Below, piece by piece: positions 36,016 to 44,669 of a stretch of 64,000 bases of DNA (its first letter is position 1; every line of letters starts with the position of its first letter). This DNA comes from Anaeromyxobacter oryzae (GTDB lineage: Bacteria > Myxococcota > Myxococcia > Myxococcales > Anaeromyxobacteraceae). The position numbers were made by a program, and so were the translations under genes. The stretch lies in contig NZ_AP025591.1 of NCBI RefSeq assembly GCF_023169945.1, positions 1,882,501 through 1,946,500 on the forward strand. The letters are read 5' to 3'. Under the pieces are notes generated by a model. The model was not told where the DNA came from, ran no database searches, and was given only the letters and a program-made list of their open reading frames with translations.

Positions 36016-36789
36016 ATGGCCACGGGGAACGAGGGGCTCTTCGTCTGGTACGAGCACCTGACCAGGGACGCCCAGGCGACGATCGCGTTCTACTCCGACG
36101 TCGTCGGCTGGAAGACGCAGCCCTTCGGCGATGGCGGTGACTACGTGATGTGGGTCGGCAGCCAGGGCCCGCTCGGCGGAGTGATGAGGCTCCCGGACGA
36201 AGCGGCAGGGGCGGGCGCGCGACCTCACTGGATGGCGCACGTCCAGGTCGAGGACGTCGACGCCACGGCGGCGCTCACCAGGAAGCTGGGTGGCCAGATC
36301 CACAAGGAGCCCACCGACATCCCCACCGTAGGTCGCTTCGCCGTAATCGCCGATCCACAGGGCGCCTCCCTCTCGGTGTTCAGGCCGAACGGCTCGATGC
36401 CGCCTCACGACCCCTCGAAGGACGGGGAGTTCTGCTGGAACGAGCTCCTCACGAGCGACAGCGCCGCCGCGTCCCGGTTCTACTCTGGCCTCTTCGCGTG
36501 GAAGATCCTGGAGGAGATGGACATGGGCCCCATGGGCACGTACCGCGTCTTCGGCCTCGGTGAGCGGCGCCTCGGCGGCATGATGACGACGCCCAGGGAA
36601 GCGCCGATGCCGCCCACGTGGCTCTTCTACGTGGGCACGAGCGACCTCGACGCCGCGATCGGGCGCGCGACGAGCAAGGGTGCGAAGATCATGAACGGCC
36701 CGATGGACGTGCCGGGCGGCGGCCGGATCGCGCAGCTCATGGACCCTCAGGGCGCGGCGTTCGCGCTCCATCAGGCTCCCAGGAAGTAG
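36016..36789 (+). CDS. VOC family (glyoxalase-fold) protein, two domains
   Basis: The 257-residue protein has two vicinal-oxygen-chelate domains, about 1-125 and 135-257. The first has WYEHLTRDAQATIAFYSDVV and ADPQGASLSVFRP; the second has CWNELLTSDSAAASRFYSGL and MDPQGAAFALHQ. Such two-domain VOC proteins include lactoylglutathione lyase-like and antibiotic-resistance-like proteins; metal ligands are only partly recognisable, so the reaction is not assigned. A GGAGG ribosome site precedes the ATG. Its codon use is slightly less extreme than its neighbours'. Confidence 0.85.
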   Translation: MATGNEGLFVWYEHLTRDAQATIAFYSDVVGWKTQPFGDGGDYVMWVGSQGPLGGVMRLPDEAAGAGARPHWMAHVQVEDVDATAALTRKLGGQIHKEPTDIPTVGRFAVIADPQGASLSVFRPNGSMPPHDPSKDGEFCWNELLTSDSAAASRFYSGLFAWKILEEMDMGPMGTYRVFGLGERRLGGMMTTPREAPMPPTWLFYVGTSDLDAAIGRATSKGAKIMNGPMDVPGGGRIAQLMDPQGAAFALHQAPRK

Positions 36790-36823
36790 GCGCCGGCCCT
36801 CGGGTCGCGCGCCCGCGCGCGCT

Positions 36824-37438
36824 CTAGCCCAGGTCGAGGTCTTCTTCGTCCGCCCGCGCCGCGCCGGCGCCGGCTCGCGGCAGCGTCGCGACGTAGCAGG
36901 TCCCCGCGCGCGTCCTCACGCGCGCGAGGCGACCGCCGTGCTGCAGCACGATCTTCCGCGCGACGACGAGGCGCAGCGTGCCGACGGTGTCATCGGCGCC
37001 GTCGAGCCGGACGCCCTCCTTGAAGTAGGTGACGAGCCGGTCGCCGCGCGCGAGCGGGCGCGGGAACTGGACGCGCAGGACCACCTCGTCCTCGTACTCC
37101 CGCCAGCGCAGCGACACCGGTCCGGCGCCGCCGCATCGCTTCAGGGCGTCCTCGAGGAGGACCGTGACGGCGTACGCGATGCGCGTCGCGTCCCATTCGC
37201 CCGAGCCCTCGTGATCTGCGTCCGTGGAGTACTCGATCACGCCATCCGAGAAGCGCGCGAGGACGTCCTCGACCGCCGCAGGGCACAGCTCGGCGAGCAG
37301 CGTGCGCGACACCTTCAGCGGGAACTCCTGGTCGCCTCCAGGTGTGGAGGCTACGGGGCGCTCGATCGCCTCGCGCGTGCCGTGGTCACGCGCGCCGATC
37401 GACTGCTCCACGTCGTTGCTCGTCGTCTCGATGGACAC
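36824..37438 (-). CDS. Degenerate histidine-kinase-like ATPase domain protein
   Basis: The 204-residue protein has the look of a lone HATPase domain: TLRLVVARKIVLQHGGRLAR and GTCYVATLPRAG match the C-terminal part of kinase ATPase domains. The N box is altered (VTVLLEDALKRC, with Asp in place of the Asn that binds magnesium) and no H box or clear G1/G2 Gly motifs are seen. It may bind nucleotide weakly or be an inactive regulator or anti-sigma-like protein. The GTG at 37438 is the first start that gives a reasonable N-terminus; an earlier start is possible in the open frame. Confidence 0.55.
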   Translation of the reverse strand: MSIETTSNDVEQSIGARDHGTREAIERPVASTPGGDQEFPLKVSRTLLAELCPAAVEDVLARFSDGVIEYSTDADHEGSGEWDATRIAYAVTVLLEDALKRCGGAGPVSLRWREYEDEVVLRVQFPRPLARGDRLVTYFKEGVRLDGADDTVGTLRLVVARKIVLQHGGRLARVRTRAGTCYVATLPRAGAGAARADEEDLDLG

Positions 37439-37611
37439 GTTTGTCGCCCTCGCTGATGCCTGACCCGCTCGACTGACATGTGCGAAACAGTCGGATGGTG
37501 TCGGAAGATTCCAGGCCGGGATCACTCTCTCGGCAGTGCTCCTGGAACCCGGGCGAGGGCTGCCTCGCGCGCCAGGCATGGTCGCCGAGGGTAGGCGGAC
37601 GCGCTCCTCGA

Positions 37612-38127
37612 TCAGGCGCTCCGGCGCCGGCGGCGCGCGGCGCGGGCGGCCCGCTGCTGCACCTCCGCGGCGAACGCGGCGAGCTTCTCCGCGTGGCGGT
37701 CGCGGTCGATCTCGCCCTCGCGGAGCGCGAGCGTCGCGACCGGCTTCCCGGCGAGCCGGGTCATCTGCCCGAACACGCGCGCGGCGCCGGACCCCCCGTG
37801 CGTCAGGAAGAACGCGACGCGCGGGAGCCGGTCGTGCTCCATCCAGAGCCACGTCCGGACCGGCGTCGAGAGCCCGGACGCCCACACCGGCGTGCCGACG
37901 ACGACGAGGTCGTAGCGGCCCGGATCGTGCGCCGGCCGCTCGATCGGCCCCGACGCGGCGAGCAGCGACTCGAAGCCGCTGCGCAGGTACCCCACGATCC
38001 CGCGCCGGTCGGTCCGGTCGCGGATCGGCTCCAGGTCCGCGCCGAGCGCCTCCGCGAGCTCCTCGGCGATCCGGCGCGTGCGTCCCGACCGCGAGTAGTG
38101 AGCGACCAGAATGCGTGGCGTGGCCAT
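37612..38127 (-). CDS. Flavodoxin-like flavoprotein
   Basis: The 171-residue protein starts with ILVAHYSRSGRTRRIAEELA, the FMN-phosphate loop of the flavodoxin family, and has VVVGTPVWASGLSTPVRTWL and FFLTHGGSG, which frame the flavin. It may be an electron carrier or an NAD(P)H-quinone reductase-like protein. The ATG at 38127 follows a strong GGAGGAGGGG ribosome site. The tail is rich in Arg and Ala. The physiological partner is unknown. Confidence 0.88.
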   Translation of the reverse strand: MATPRILVAHYSRSGRTRRIAEELAEALGADLEPIRDRTDRRGIVGYLRSGFESLLAASGPIERPAHDPGRYDLVVVGTPVWASGLSTPVRTWLWMEHDRLPRVAFFLTHGGSGAARVFGQMTRLAGKPVATLALREGEIDRDRHAEKLAAFAAEVQQRAARAARRRRRSA

Positions 38128-38289
38128 GTCCCCTCCTCCGGCCCCGCGGCGGTTCGGCCCGGCACCGCGCGGCGCCCGACCGAGGGAGAACACGCTCTGC
38201 GGCATGGGGCGAGCGTCGCGTTGGGTCGCCCCGGAGGTCCGCGGTCATCTCGCCGGCGGCCCGAGGTCGCGCCCTGCGCGGCGCCGCGC

Positions 38290-38826
38290 TCACCGCGCGC
38301 GCCGCGACGGCGCCCCGTCCATCGTTGCCCGCAGCCGCCGGAACCAGACGAGCTTCGACTGAAACCCCGGGTACGCCTGGTTGAGCCCGCTCGGGTTCGG
38401 CAGCACGAAGACCGGCGCGCCCCCGAACGTCGCGCGCTTCGCCCCCGGGCCCGGCTCTCCGGCGCGCGGCAACAGGACGGGCACGAGCGTCAGCCCGACG
38501 ATCGCCACCCGGCGCGGCCGGAGGCGCTCGACCTTGTCCCGGAGCAGCGTCGCTCCCTCCAGCAGCTCCGCGCGCGACAGCTCCGCCGCCGTCCTGCTCG
38601 GCCGCTCGCAGCCGTTGGTGATGCCGAGGTCGAACTCGAGCAGGCGGCGATCCTCGTCGGGCCGGAGCAGCACGGGGGTGAGCCCCGCCGCGTGCAGCAG
38701 CCGCCAGAACGGGTTGCCACGCGAGGCGAAGTGATGGCCGACCTTCGACGAGAAGACCGATGGGTTGATCCCGACGAACAGGACGCGAAGGTCCGGCGCC
38801 ACGATGTCGGGGAGCGGCGGGAGCAC
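38290..38826 (-). CDS. mug: Mismatch-specific uracil/thymine-DNA glycosylase (Mug-like)
   Basis: The 178-residue protein has the Mug family motifs: active-site LRVLFVGINPSV near the start and VFVLPNPSGLNQAYPGFQ near the end, plus HHFASRGNPFWRLLHAAGL. Mug removes uracil, ethenocytosine or thymine from mismatches with guanine. The chosen start is GTG at 38826 (LPPLPDIVAPDL follows), close to where E. coli Mug begins; the open frame runs upstream through a perfect hairpin and is rejected. A 15-bp hairpin lies 20 bases upstream of the start. Confidence 0.87.
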   Translation of the reverse strand: MLPPLPDIVAPDLRVLFVGINPSVFSSKVGHHFASRGNPFWRLLHAAGLTPVLLRPDEDRRLLEFDLGITNGCERPSRTAAELSRAELLEGATLLRDKVERLRPRRVAIVGLTLVPVLLPRAGEPGPGAKRATFGGAPVFVLPNPSGLNQAYPGFQSKLVWFRRLRATMDGAPSRRAR

Positions 38827-39174
38827 GGAGTGACACGATATGCCATCGGGGCACCTCCGTCCTGGGTGGGGGGACGACGGAGGTGCCCCGACGACGCACG
38901 GGACGGCGAAGGGGGGTTGGCCGTGCCCGCGACGCGCGACCGCCCGGCGGGCGACGCGCGATCTCTCGAGCTGAGTTCGAAGCTGAGTCCGCGCGAAGCC
39001 GCTCACATCACCATACGTGAATGGCCGAGGCGGTGCCTCCCGCTCGATACATGGCATCCCCGGCGCCGGCGGCGAGACCATCGTCGGGTCGTGGCTCCGA
39101 ACGGCGCCGTGCGGCCGGGCGGGCGCGGAGCGCGCACGCGCGTGCGTCAGACGGGCGGGGTGACGCGATTCGGG
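38827..39174. other. Intergenic region upstream of mug, with a perfect hairpin
   Basis: About 350 bases without a gene. CGGGGCACCTCCGTC (38847-38861) and its exact complement (38876-38890) form a 15-bp stem with a 14-base loop. The rest shows only a short direct repeat (GAGCTGAGTTCG / GAAGCTGAGTCC near 38960-38985) and nothing I can name. Confidence 0.6.
38847..38890. repeat. Perfect 15-bp inverted repeat upstream of mug
   Basis: The stem CGGGGCACCTCCGTC / GACGGAGGTGCCCCG is perfect, with loop 38862-38875. No T run follows on either strand. It may be an operator, a 5' leader hairpin for mug or a repeat element. Confidence 0.7.
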
Positions 39175-40209
39175 TCAGCGCGTCGTCGCCCACGTGCGGA
39201 GGTGCAGGCGCGCGAGCGCCGCGTGCGCCGCCGCCCCCGCCGCCTCCGCGGCGTCGCCGAGCCGTCCGAGCACGTCGTCCATGTCGATCGCGACGTGCCG
39301 GTGCCATCCGGCCTGGAGCGCCTCCGCGTACGCCTCCCGGTGACGCCCGGCGCCTCGCAGCCGATCGCTCTCCGCGAGATGGAACACGCGGACCGCGCGA
39401 GCGCCTGCGAGCGCAGCGCGCAGGCTGCCGTCGTCCGGCGCGCGGTCTCCGCCGCACCGCTCGTACGCCGCGGCGAGCACGCGCGCGGTCCGCTCGCCGG
39501 GGCGGCCGAACCGCTCGGCGACGTCCAGGGTCCCGGAGAACGCGCGGAGCGCGGCCGCGTAACCGGCCGCGGCCGCCGCGCTCGCGCCGCGCCCCTCCTC
39601 GAACCAGCCGATCACGGCGCCGGGCCACGCGAGCTCGGGCCGCGCATCCCGGACGCGGAGCGCCGCCGCCGCGGCGCCCTCCCAGTCCTGATCGAACAGC
39701 GCCGCGTCCGTCGAGCCGGTCAGGCGGCGCAGCGGCGTCCGCAGCGCGTCCGGGACGAGGCGCCCGTCGAGGAGCCAGTCCGAGAAGGTCTCGCGCGAGA
39801 CGCCGAGGTCCTGCGCGAGCGATGCCTCCCCCGCCTGCGCGAGCGCCTGGAGGCCGTTGGCGAGCGCGGCGGCGCACCGGGCGCGAAGGCGCGCGGCGTC
39901 CGAGGGGAACCCGGGGACGAGCTCGGTGGGGTGCCAGCCGCCGTCGGTGCGCCACTCGACCGCCTCGGTCACGGCGCCCCCGGGGCCGAAGCGGAGCAGG
40001 AGCCAGTTGCCGGCGGCGTCGCCCGCGAGCGGGAGGGCGTCGGGCAGCATCTCGCCCCCGCGCACGACCGCCGCGCGCGGATCGAGGAGCGCCTCCGGAT
40101 CCACCGTCGCGTCGTAGGGGCCGTGGCCGCCCGGCGCGAACAGGGGACGGGGGAGCCGCACGTGCAGCTCGCGCTCGACGAGAGCGAGAGCGCGCTCGGT
40201 GGAGTGCAT
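39175..40209 (-). CDS. SUKH/SMI1-KNR4-like protein, function unknown
   Basis: The 344-residue protein opens with a segment similar to SUKH (SMI1/KNR4) domains: PDALPLAGDAAGNWLLLRFG followed by AVEWRTDGGW (residues about 55-95). The remainder is helical with Ala-rich repeats and may form TPR-like helices (AYAEALQAGWHRHVAIDM). Some SUKH proteins are immunity proteins to polymorphic toxins, but no toxin gene is nearby, so no role is assigned. Start ATG at 40209 precedes a divergent short gap. Confidence 0.6.
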   Translation of the reverse strand: MHSTERALALVERELHVRLPRPLFAPGGHGPYDATVDPEALLDPRAAVVRGGEMLPDALPLAGDAAGNWLLLRFGPGGAVTEAVEWRTDGGWHPTELVPGFPSDAARLRARCAAALANGLQALAQAGEASLAQDLGVSRETFSDWLLDGRLVPDALRTPLRRLTGSTDAALFDQDWEGAAAAALRVRDARPELAWPGAVIGWFEEGRGASAAAAAGYAAALRAFSGTLDVAERFGRPGERTARVLAAAYERCGGDRAPDDGSLRAALAGARAVRVFHLAESDRLRGAGRHREAYAEALQAGWHRHVAIDMDDVLGRLGDAAEAAGAAAHAALARLHLRTWATTR

Positions 40210-40264
40210 CCGGGAATCGTAGCGGCGGGGCCGGGCGCGCGCGACCCGCGTCCGGACACCGGGG

Positions 40265-40320
40265 AAAAGACTGCGGGCCGCCCCCGCGCCCGATCGGACG
40301 CGAGCGGCGGCCCGCCGTGA
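40265..40320 (-). terminator. Intrinsic terminator of the lipoprotein gene
   Basis: GCGGGCCGC (40273-40281) pairs perfectly with GCGGCCCGC (40307-40315). On the minus strand the stem is followed by AGTCTTTTCC. It lies just after the stop of the lipoprotein gene at 40339. Confidence 0.75.
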
Positions 40321-40338
40321 AGCCGAGCTCTCGTGGAG

Positions 40339-41235
40339 CTACTGCGGCGTGCCCCAGGCAGCGGTCACGTTCCCGCAGCCGTTCCAGGTGAACAGGACGG
40401 CCTGGTTGGGCAAGTCGGTCGCGGTCGCGCCCGTCGGGCGCTTCGACCAGACGCGGCGGAGCTCGAGGGTCCCGCCGGTGACGCAGAACGGCCCGGTCGC
40501 GAAGTCGAGGTCGTAGTCCGCGAGCGTGGAGTAGGCCGCGCTCACGTTCATCCCCTGCGCGGAGGCGTCGAGGGTCACGTCGGACCGCGAGTTGCCGGCG
40601 AGCGTCGTCGCGGTGAGCTGGAGGCCGCCGGTGTAGTGGTTCGTGACGTCGATCCTCATCGGGTCCGAGGTCGTCATCGTGGCGCGCACGGAGATGTCCC
40701 AGGAGGCGCTCGCGGTCCCGACCGCCACGGTGCGCGTGACGGAGCCGTCGATGCTCGCCGTGATGGTCTCGGTGGTGCCGTCGGTGCTCGTCACCGTGCT
40801 CGTCTCGGAGCAGTGGTTGTAGGTGATCTTGCCGGGGATGACGGTGATGCAGCTCGCGTCGAACGCGGCCGGGACCGCGCCGTTCAGGCCGAGCGCGACG
40901 ACCTTGCGGGCGGAGGCGATCTGCGCCGCCTTCGCCATGAGCGTCGTCGTCATCCCGGTGCCGGTGCCGTCCATGCACTCGCTCGCCATCGTGTCGCCGA
41001 GCGTCACGACGGAGTTCGCGCGCGCGTCCGCCTCGACGGGATCCGTCGTCTGCGTGAGCGGCTGGGCGTCGGAGAGGCCGGTCTGGCCGGCCGCGACGGC
41101 GTAGCTCTCGGGCGAGTAGGCCGCGACGGGGCTGCTCGCCGAGTAGCTGAACTTCACGGAATTCGGATCGAACGACGAGCCGCCGCCGCATCCGGTCGCG
41201 ACGGCGCAGAGCGCCGCGAAGAGCGTCTTCTTCAT
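40339..41235 (-). CDS. Lipoprotein, function unknown
   Basis: The 298-residue product has a lipoprotein signal (KKTLFAALCAVATGC, Cys16) then a Gly/Ser linker and a beta-rich body with many Thr and Ser (for example TSTVTSTDGTTETITAS). Cysteines at several points could make disulfides. No family is recognised. Gene use is less GC-skewed in amino acids (many Thr, Ser, Asn) than its neighbours, as is common for envelope proteins. The ATG has an AGGGAGGG ribosome site. It has its own terminator and seems monocistronic. Confidence 0.75.
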   Translation of the reverse strand: MKKTLFAALCAVATGCGGGSSFDPNSVKFSYSASSPVAAYSPESYAVAAGQTGLSDAQPLTQTTDPVEADARANSVVTLGDTMASECMDGTGTGMTTTLMAKAAQIASARKVVALGLNGAVPAAFDASCITVIPGKITYNHCSETSTVTSTDGTTETITASIDGSVTRTVAVGTASASWDISVRATMTTSDPMRIDVTNHYTGGLQLTATTLAGNSRSDVTLDASAQGMNVSAAYSTLADYDLDFATGPFCVTGGTLELRRVWSKRPTGATATDLPNQAVLFTWNGCGNVTAAWGTPQ

Positions 41236-41391
41236 GTGGAACCCTCCCTTTTCGGGCGCGAGCGCGCCACGTGTTCGGCTGGTGCCGATCCCGTAGCACG
41301 GCCCCGCGCGGGCTGGCGAGCGCTCGATCGCCTGCCGGGTGAGACCTCGCCCGACATCGGGGAGGATCGCCGACGCCGCCCGCCGTCGGCG

Positions 41392-42213
41392 TCAGCCGAG
41401 GAACAGGTCCGGCATGAGCTCCTCGCCGGGCGCGACGGCGTACTTCCCGAGATCGGTGACGCCCTCGGCGCGGAGCACGTCCTCGTCGACGAAGAAGTTG
41501 CCGGTGCACGTCCGGGCCTCGCGCCGGAGGATCGCGACGGCGGCGTCGGCGACGATCTCCGGCTTGCGGCCGTGGCGCGCGGTCTCCTCGCCGCCGAGCA
41601 GGTTCAGGGCGGCGGTGGCGATCACCGTGCGCGGCCAGAGCGCGTTCACGGCGACGCCGCGATCGCGGAACTCCTCCGCCATCCCGAGCACGCACATGCT
41701 CATGCCGTACTTCGCCATCGTGTAGGCGACGGAATTCGCGAACCACCGCGGGCTCAGGTTCAGCGGCGGCGAGAGCATGAGCACGTGCGGGTTCTCCGCC
41801 CGGAGCAGCCAGGGCAGGCACGCCTGCGTCGTCGCGAACGTCCCGCGCGCGTTGACGCCGTGCATGAGATCCCAGCGCTTCATCGGGGTCTCGAGGGTGC
41901 CCGCGAGGAAGATCGCGCTCGCGTTGTTGACGCACACGTCGATCCCGCCGAACCGATCCACCGCGGCCGTCACCGCCGCGGCGATCTGGTCCTCCTCGCG
42001 GATGTCGCACTCGACCGCAAGGGCCTGCCCGCCGGCGCGCGTCATCTCGTCCGCAGCGTCGTGGATCGTGCCCGGGAGCTTCGGGTGCGGCCGCGAGGTC
42101 TTCGCGGCGACGACCACGTTCGCGCCCTCCCGGGCGCAGGCGACGCCGATGGCGCGGCCGATCCCGCGGCTCGCGCCGGTGATGAAGACGGTCTTTCCAC
42201 GGAGTGAAGGCAT
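41392..42213 (-). CDS. Short-chain dehydrogenase of the HSDL2-like group
   Basis: The 273-residue SDR has TGASRGIGRAIG, NNASAIF and YTMAKYGMS. The phrase LSPPLNLSPRWFANSVAYTM and the early insert KTSRPHPKLPGTIHDAADEM are typical of the HSDL2-like SDRs, bacterial relatives of a peroxisomal hydroxysteroid dehydrogenase-like protein. The substrate is unknown. The ATG at 42213 is where similarity begins. It is divergent from mraZ across about 270 bases. Confidence 0.9.
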   Translation of the reverse strand: MPSLRGKTVFITGASRGIGRAIGVACAREGANVVVAAKTSRPHPKLPGTIHDAADEMTRAGGQALAVECDIREEDQIAAAVTAAVDRFGGIDVCVNNASAIFLAGTLETPMKRWDLMHGVNARGTFATTQACLPWLLRAENPHVLMLSPPLNLSPRWFANSVAYTMAKYGMSMCVLGMAEEFRDRGVAVNALWPRTVIATAALNLLGGEETARHGRKPEIVADAAVAILRREARTCTGNFFVDEDVLRAEGVTDLGKYAVAPGEELMPDLFLG

Positions 42214-42392
42214 GGGGTCCTCGGGCTCTCGGTGCGGGCACGATGGAACCGCGTCCCGCGCAGGGCAACGGGGCGTAAGGGGTGGGCCGCACGGGCGTCC
42301 TCCGGGGGCCGCTCTCCGTGTGTGCCCACACCCACCCGATACCGGTGCTGAACGCCGATCCAGGCCCGTCCGCGCTGCGGCGGCCCGGGCCG

Positions 42393-42421
42393 TTGACTTC
42401 CCCCTCCGATGTCCGTAGATC
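42393..42421 (+). promoter_or_regulatory. Candidate mra promoter
   Basis: TTGACT (42393-42398) and TAGATC (42416-42421) are separated by 17 bases, a good sigma-70-type match for this GC-rich DNA. It lies just upstream of the MraZ boxes. Confidence 0.55.
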
Positions 42422-42432
42422 GGGACCATCCG

Positions 42433-42472
42433 GTGGGAAAAAGTGGCAAGCAGCGGATCACAGCGGGAAGAT
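42433..42472 (+). promoter_or_regulatory. Four 10-bp-spaced MraZ-type operator repeats
   Basis: GTGGG at 42433, GTGGC at 42443, GCGGA at 42453 and GCGGG at 42463 recur every 10 bases, between the promoter and the mraZ start. MraZ is known to bind TGGGN repeats with that spacing in its own promoter, so autorepression is likely. The two downstream boxes are weaker. Confidence 0.65.
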
Positions 42473-42482
42473 CGGCCAGGGC

Positions 42483-42920
42483 GTGTTCTTCGGGACCTTC
42501 AACCACGCGATCGACGCGAAGGGGCGCACGTCGCTCCCGGCGAAGTTCCGCGAGGCGCTGTCCGCGGCGGGCGAGCCGCGGATCGTCCTGATGCAGTACC
42601 CGCACTGGCGGTCGATCCTGACCCTGCCGCAGTCCGTCTGGAACGAGCTGGTGAAGAAGGTGATGGAGGCGTCGCCCCTCGACGCGCGGTGGCAGCGGAG
42701 CGTCCTCAAGTTCGTGTCGTCGGCCCACGAGGTGGACCTCGACGTGCACGGGCGCGTGCTCGTGCCGCCGGCGCTGCGCGAGTGGGCGGGGCTCTCGAAG
42801 GACGTCGTGTGGGTGGGGATGGGACGCACGATCCACCTCTTCGACCGGGCGCGGCACGAGGCGGAGATGGCCGCCGACATCCCGGCGGAGCAGGTGGTGG
42901 ACTTCTTCTCGAAGATCTAG
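42483..42920 (+). CDS. mraZ: Transcriptional regulator MraZ
   Basis: The 145-residue protein is a typical MraZ with two SpoVT/AbrB-type swapped-hairpin repeats: [20 protein letters not shown] near the start and [22 protein letters not shown] in the middle. It is a DNA-binding regulator of the dcw cluster and represses its own promoter in other bacteria. The GTG at 42483 is preferred because MraZ begins [13 protein letters not shown]; the open frame reaches 42282 without similarity. Four operator-like boxes lie upstream. Confidence 0.95.
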   Translation: MFFGTFNHAIDAKGRTSLPAKFREALSAAGEPRIVLMQYPHWRSILTLPQSVWNELVKKVMEASPLDARWQRSVLKFVSSAHEVDLDVHGRVLVPPALREWAGLSKDVVWVGMGRTIHLFDRARHEAEMAADIPAEQVVDFFSKI

Positions 42921-42937
42921 GGCGGCGGAGGCGGGCG

Positions 42938-43240
42938 ATGTTCGAGGCGCGGCGGCAGGACGAGGTGACGGTGATCCGGTGCACGGGCGAGCTCGCGCGG
43001 AACGAGCTCGTCGAGATCGCGGCGATCGCGCGGCGCGCGCGGGACGAGGGCCGGATGGTCGTAGTGGATCTGAAGCGGGTCACCCACCTGCACTACGCCG
43101 GCGCGGCGCTCCTCAAGGCGATCCCGGGCCTGCGCGCGGCCGGGGCGAGCCGGTACGTGCGCGACCTGGTGTTCGCGGGCGGTGCGGGCGGGTACGTGGA
43201 GATCTATCCAGACGTCGAGGAGGCCGTGCGAGCGGCGTGA
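42938..43240 (+). CDS. STAS-domain protein inside the dcw cluster
   Basis: The 100-residue protein has the STAS fold pattern: [20 protein letters not shown], then [20 protein letters not shown] and [13 protein letters not shown]. It resembles anti-sigma factor antagonists. The usual phospho-Ser/Thr (DxS) position reads VTHLHYAG with no clear Ser, so classical kinase control is uncertain. It lies between mraZ and rsmH and overlaps rsmH (GTGA), so it is cotranscribed with the division genes. A link between division and partner-switching signalling is inference. Confidence 0.7.
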   Translation: MFEARRQDEVTVIRCTGELARNELVEIAAIARRARDEGRMVVVDLKRVTHLHYAGAALLKAIPGLRAAGASRYVRDLVFAGGAGGYVEIYPDVEEAVRAA

Positions 43241-44169
43241 GCGCGGGATTCGTCCATGAGCCAGTCCTGGCACGAGAGGTCGTGGAGGTCCTGCGCCCGA
43301 AACCGGGCGAGCTCTTCCTCGACGGCACCCTGGGCGGGGGCGGCCACTCCGGCCTGCTCCTCGAGGCAGGTGCGCGCGTGATCGCCCTCGACAAGGACCC
43401 GCGCGCCCTGGCGGCGGCGACGGCGCGGCTGGCCCGCTTCGGCGAGGCGTTCCGCGCGGTCCGCTCCGACTTCCGCGACGCGAAGAACGTGCTCGCGGCC
43501 CTCGGCCTCTCCGGCGTGGACGGCGCGCTCGTGGACCTCGGCGTGTCCTCCCCGCAGCTCGACGAGGCCGACCGCGGCTTCTCGTTCTCCCGCCCGGGCC
43601 CGCTCGACATGCGCATGGGCGAGGAGGGCGAGACGCTCGAGGACCTGCTGCGCCGGATCGACGAGCGCGAGCTCGCGCGGATCCTCTCGGAGTACGGCGA
43701 GGAGCCGTTCGCGCGTCCGGTCGCCCGGGCGATCAAGGCGGCGGTGGCGCAGGAGGAGAAGCTCGACACCGCGCGGCTCGCCGAGGTCGTCGCGAACGCG
43801 ATTCCCCGCAAGGCGTGGCCCAGGCGGATCCACCCGGCGACCCGCACGTTCCAGGCGCTGCGGATCGCGGTCAACGACGAGCTCGGCGCCCTCGCGGCGT
43901 GGCTCGACGGGCTCCCCTCGCTGCTCAACCCGGGCGGCCGCGCCGCGGCGATCAGCTTCCACTCCCTCGAGGACCGGATGGTGAAGGAGCGCTTCCGCGC
44001 GCTCACCCAGGCCTGCACGTGCCCGCCGGATCTCCCGGTCTGCGCGTGCGGCGCGAAGGCTGCCTTCACCGCCGTGACGCGCAAGGCGATCAAGGCCTCC
44101 GACGAGGAGACCGCGCGGAACCCGCGCGCCCGCAGCGCCCGGCTCCGGGCGGTGGAGAAGCTGCGATGA
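43237..44169 (+). CDS. rsmH: 16S rRNA (cytosine1402-N4)-methyltransferase RsmH
   Basis: The 310-residue protein has the RsmH signatures [27 protein letters not shown] (SAM site), [16 protein letters not shown] and [10 protein letters not shown] near the end. It methylates C1402 of 16S rRNA together with RsmI. It is the usual gene after mraZ. GTG at 43237 overlaps the STAS gene stop and the stop overlaps ftsL (ATGA). Confidence 0.96.
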   Translation: MSAGFVHEPVLAREVVEVLRPKPGELFLDGTLGGGGHSGLLLEAGARVIALDKDPRALAAATARLARFGEAFRAVRSDFRDAKNVLAALGLSGVDGALVDLGVSSPQLDEADRGFSFSRPGPLDMRMGEEGETLEDLLRRIDERELARILSEYGEEPFARPVARAIKAAVAQEEKLDTARLAEVVANAIPRKAWPRRIHPATRTFQALRIAVNDELGALAAWLDGLPSLLNPGGRAAAISFHSLEDRMVKERFRALTQACTCPPDLPVCACGAKAAFTAVTRKAIKASDEETARNPRARSARLRAVEKLR

Positions 44170-44666
44170 GCGCCCGCGCCCTCCCCCGCCGCGCCCCGCG
44201 CGCCGGGGCCGAGATCGTCGCCGTCGCGCTCGCCCTCGTCGCGGTGGGCGTGTTCCACGTCTGGTCGCGCACCCGGGTCCTCGCGGCGGGCTACGAGCTG
44301 GGCGAGCTGCAGAAGCAGCACGCCGAGCTGGTCGCCGCGCACGACGCGCTGCGGATCGAGCTCGAGATGGTGCGGTCCCCCGCCAAGCTGGAGGAGGCGG
44401 TGCGGACGAGGCTTGCAAGGCTGGGCATGGCCCCGCCGGACCGGGGTGCGGTCTTGGCGGCAGGCCCGGGCCGTCCTCTGGACGGCACGGGTAGGGCGGG
44501 CGTGGACGGGGTTGGTGACCGTTCCCGGCCGGCGGGGCCAGCCCTCCACACGGCGCCGGCGACGGCGCCCGGGCGGGCGGCGGCGGGGCCGGCGGCGGCC
44601 CCCGGAGATCGGGTCGCGCTCCGGGGACCGCTGCGGGCGGGCCGCGCGCGACCGCGGGATCCCTGA
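44166..44666 (+). CDS. ftsL: Cell division protein FtsL-like, long low-complexity tail
   Basis: The 166-residue product has a basic N-terminus, one membrane helix ([19 protein letters not shown]) and a coiled-coil segment ([20 protein letters not shown]) as in FtsL. Position between rsmH and ftsI supports this. From about residue 95 it turns into a Gly/Ala/Pro/Arg-rich tail that is unusual for FtsL (typically 90-120 residues). FtsL with FtsB and FtsQ bridges the early and late divisome. The start overlaps rsmH. Confidence 0.85.
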   Translation: MSARALPRRAPRAGAEIVAVALALVAVGVFHVWSRTRVLAAGYELGELQKQHAELVAAHDALRIELEMVRSPAKLEEAVRTRLARLGMAPPDRGAVLAAGPGRPLDGTGRAGVDGVGDRSRPAGPALHTAPATAPGRAAAGPAAAPGDRVALRGPLRAGRARPRDP

Positions 44667-44669
44667 CCC

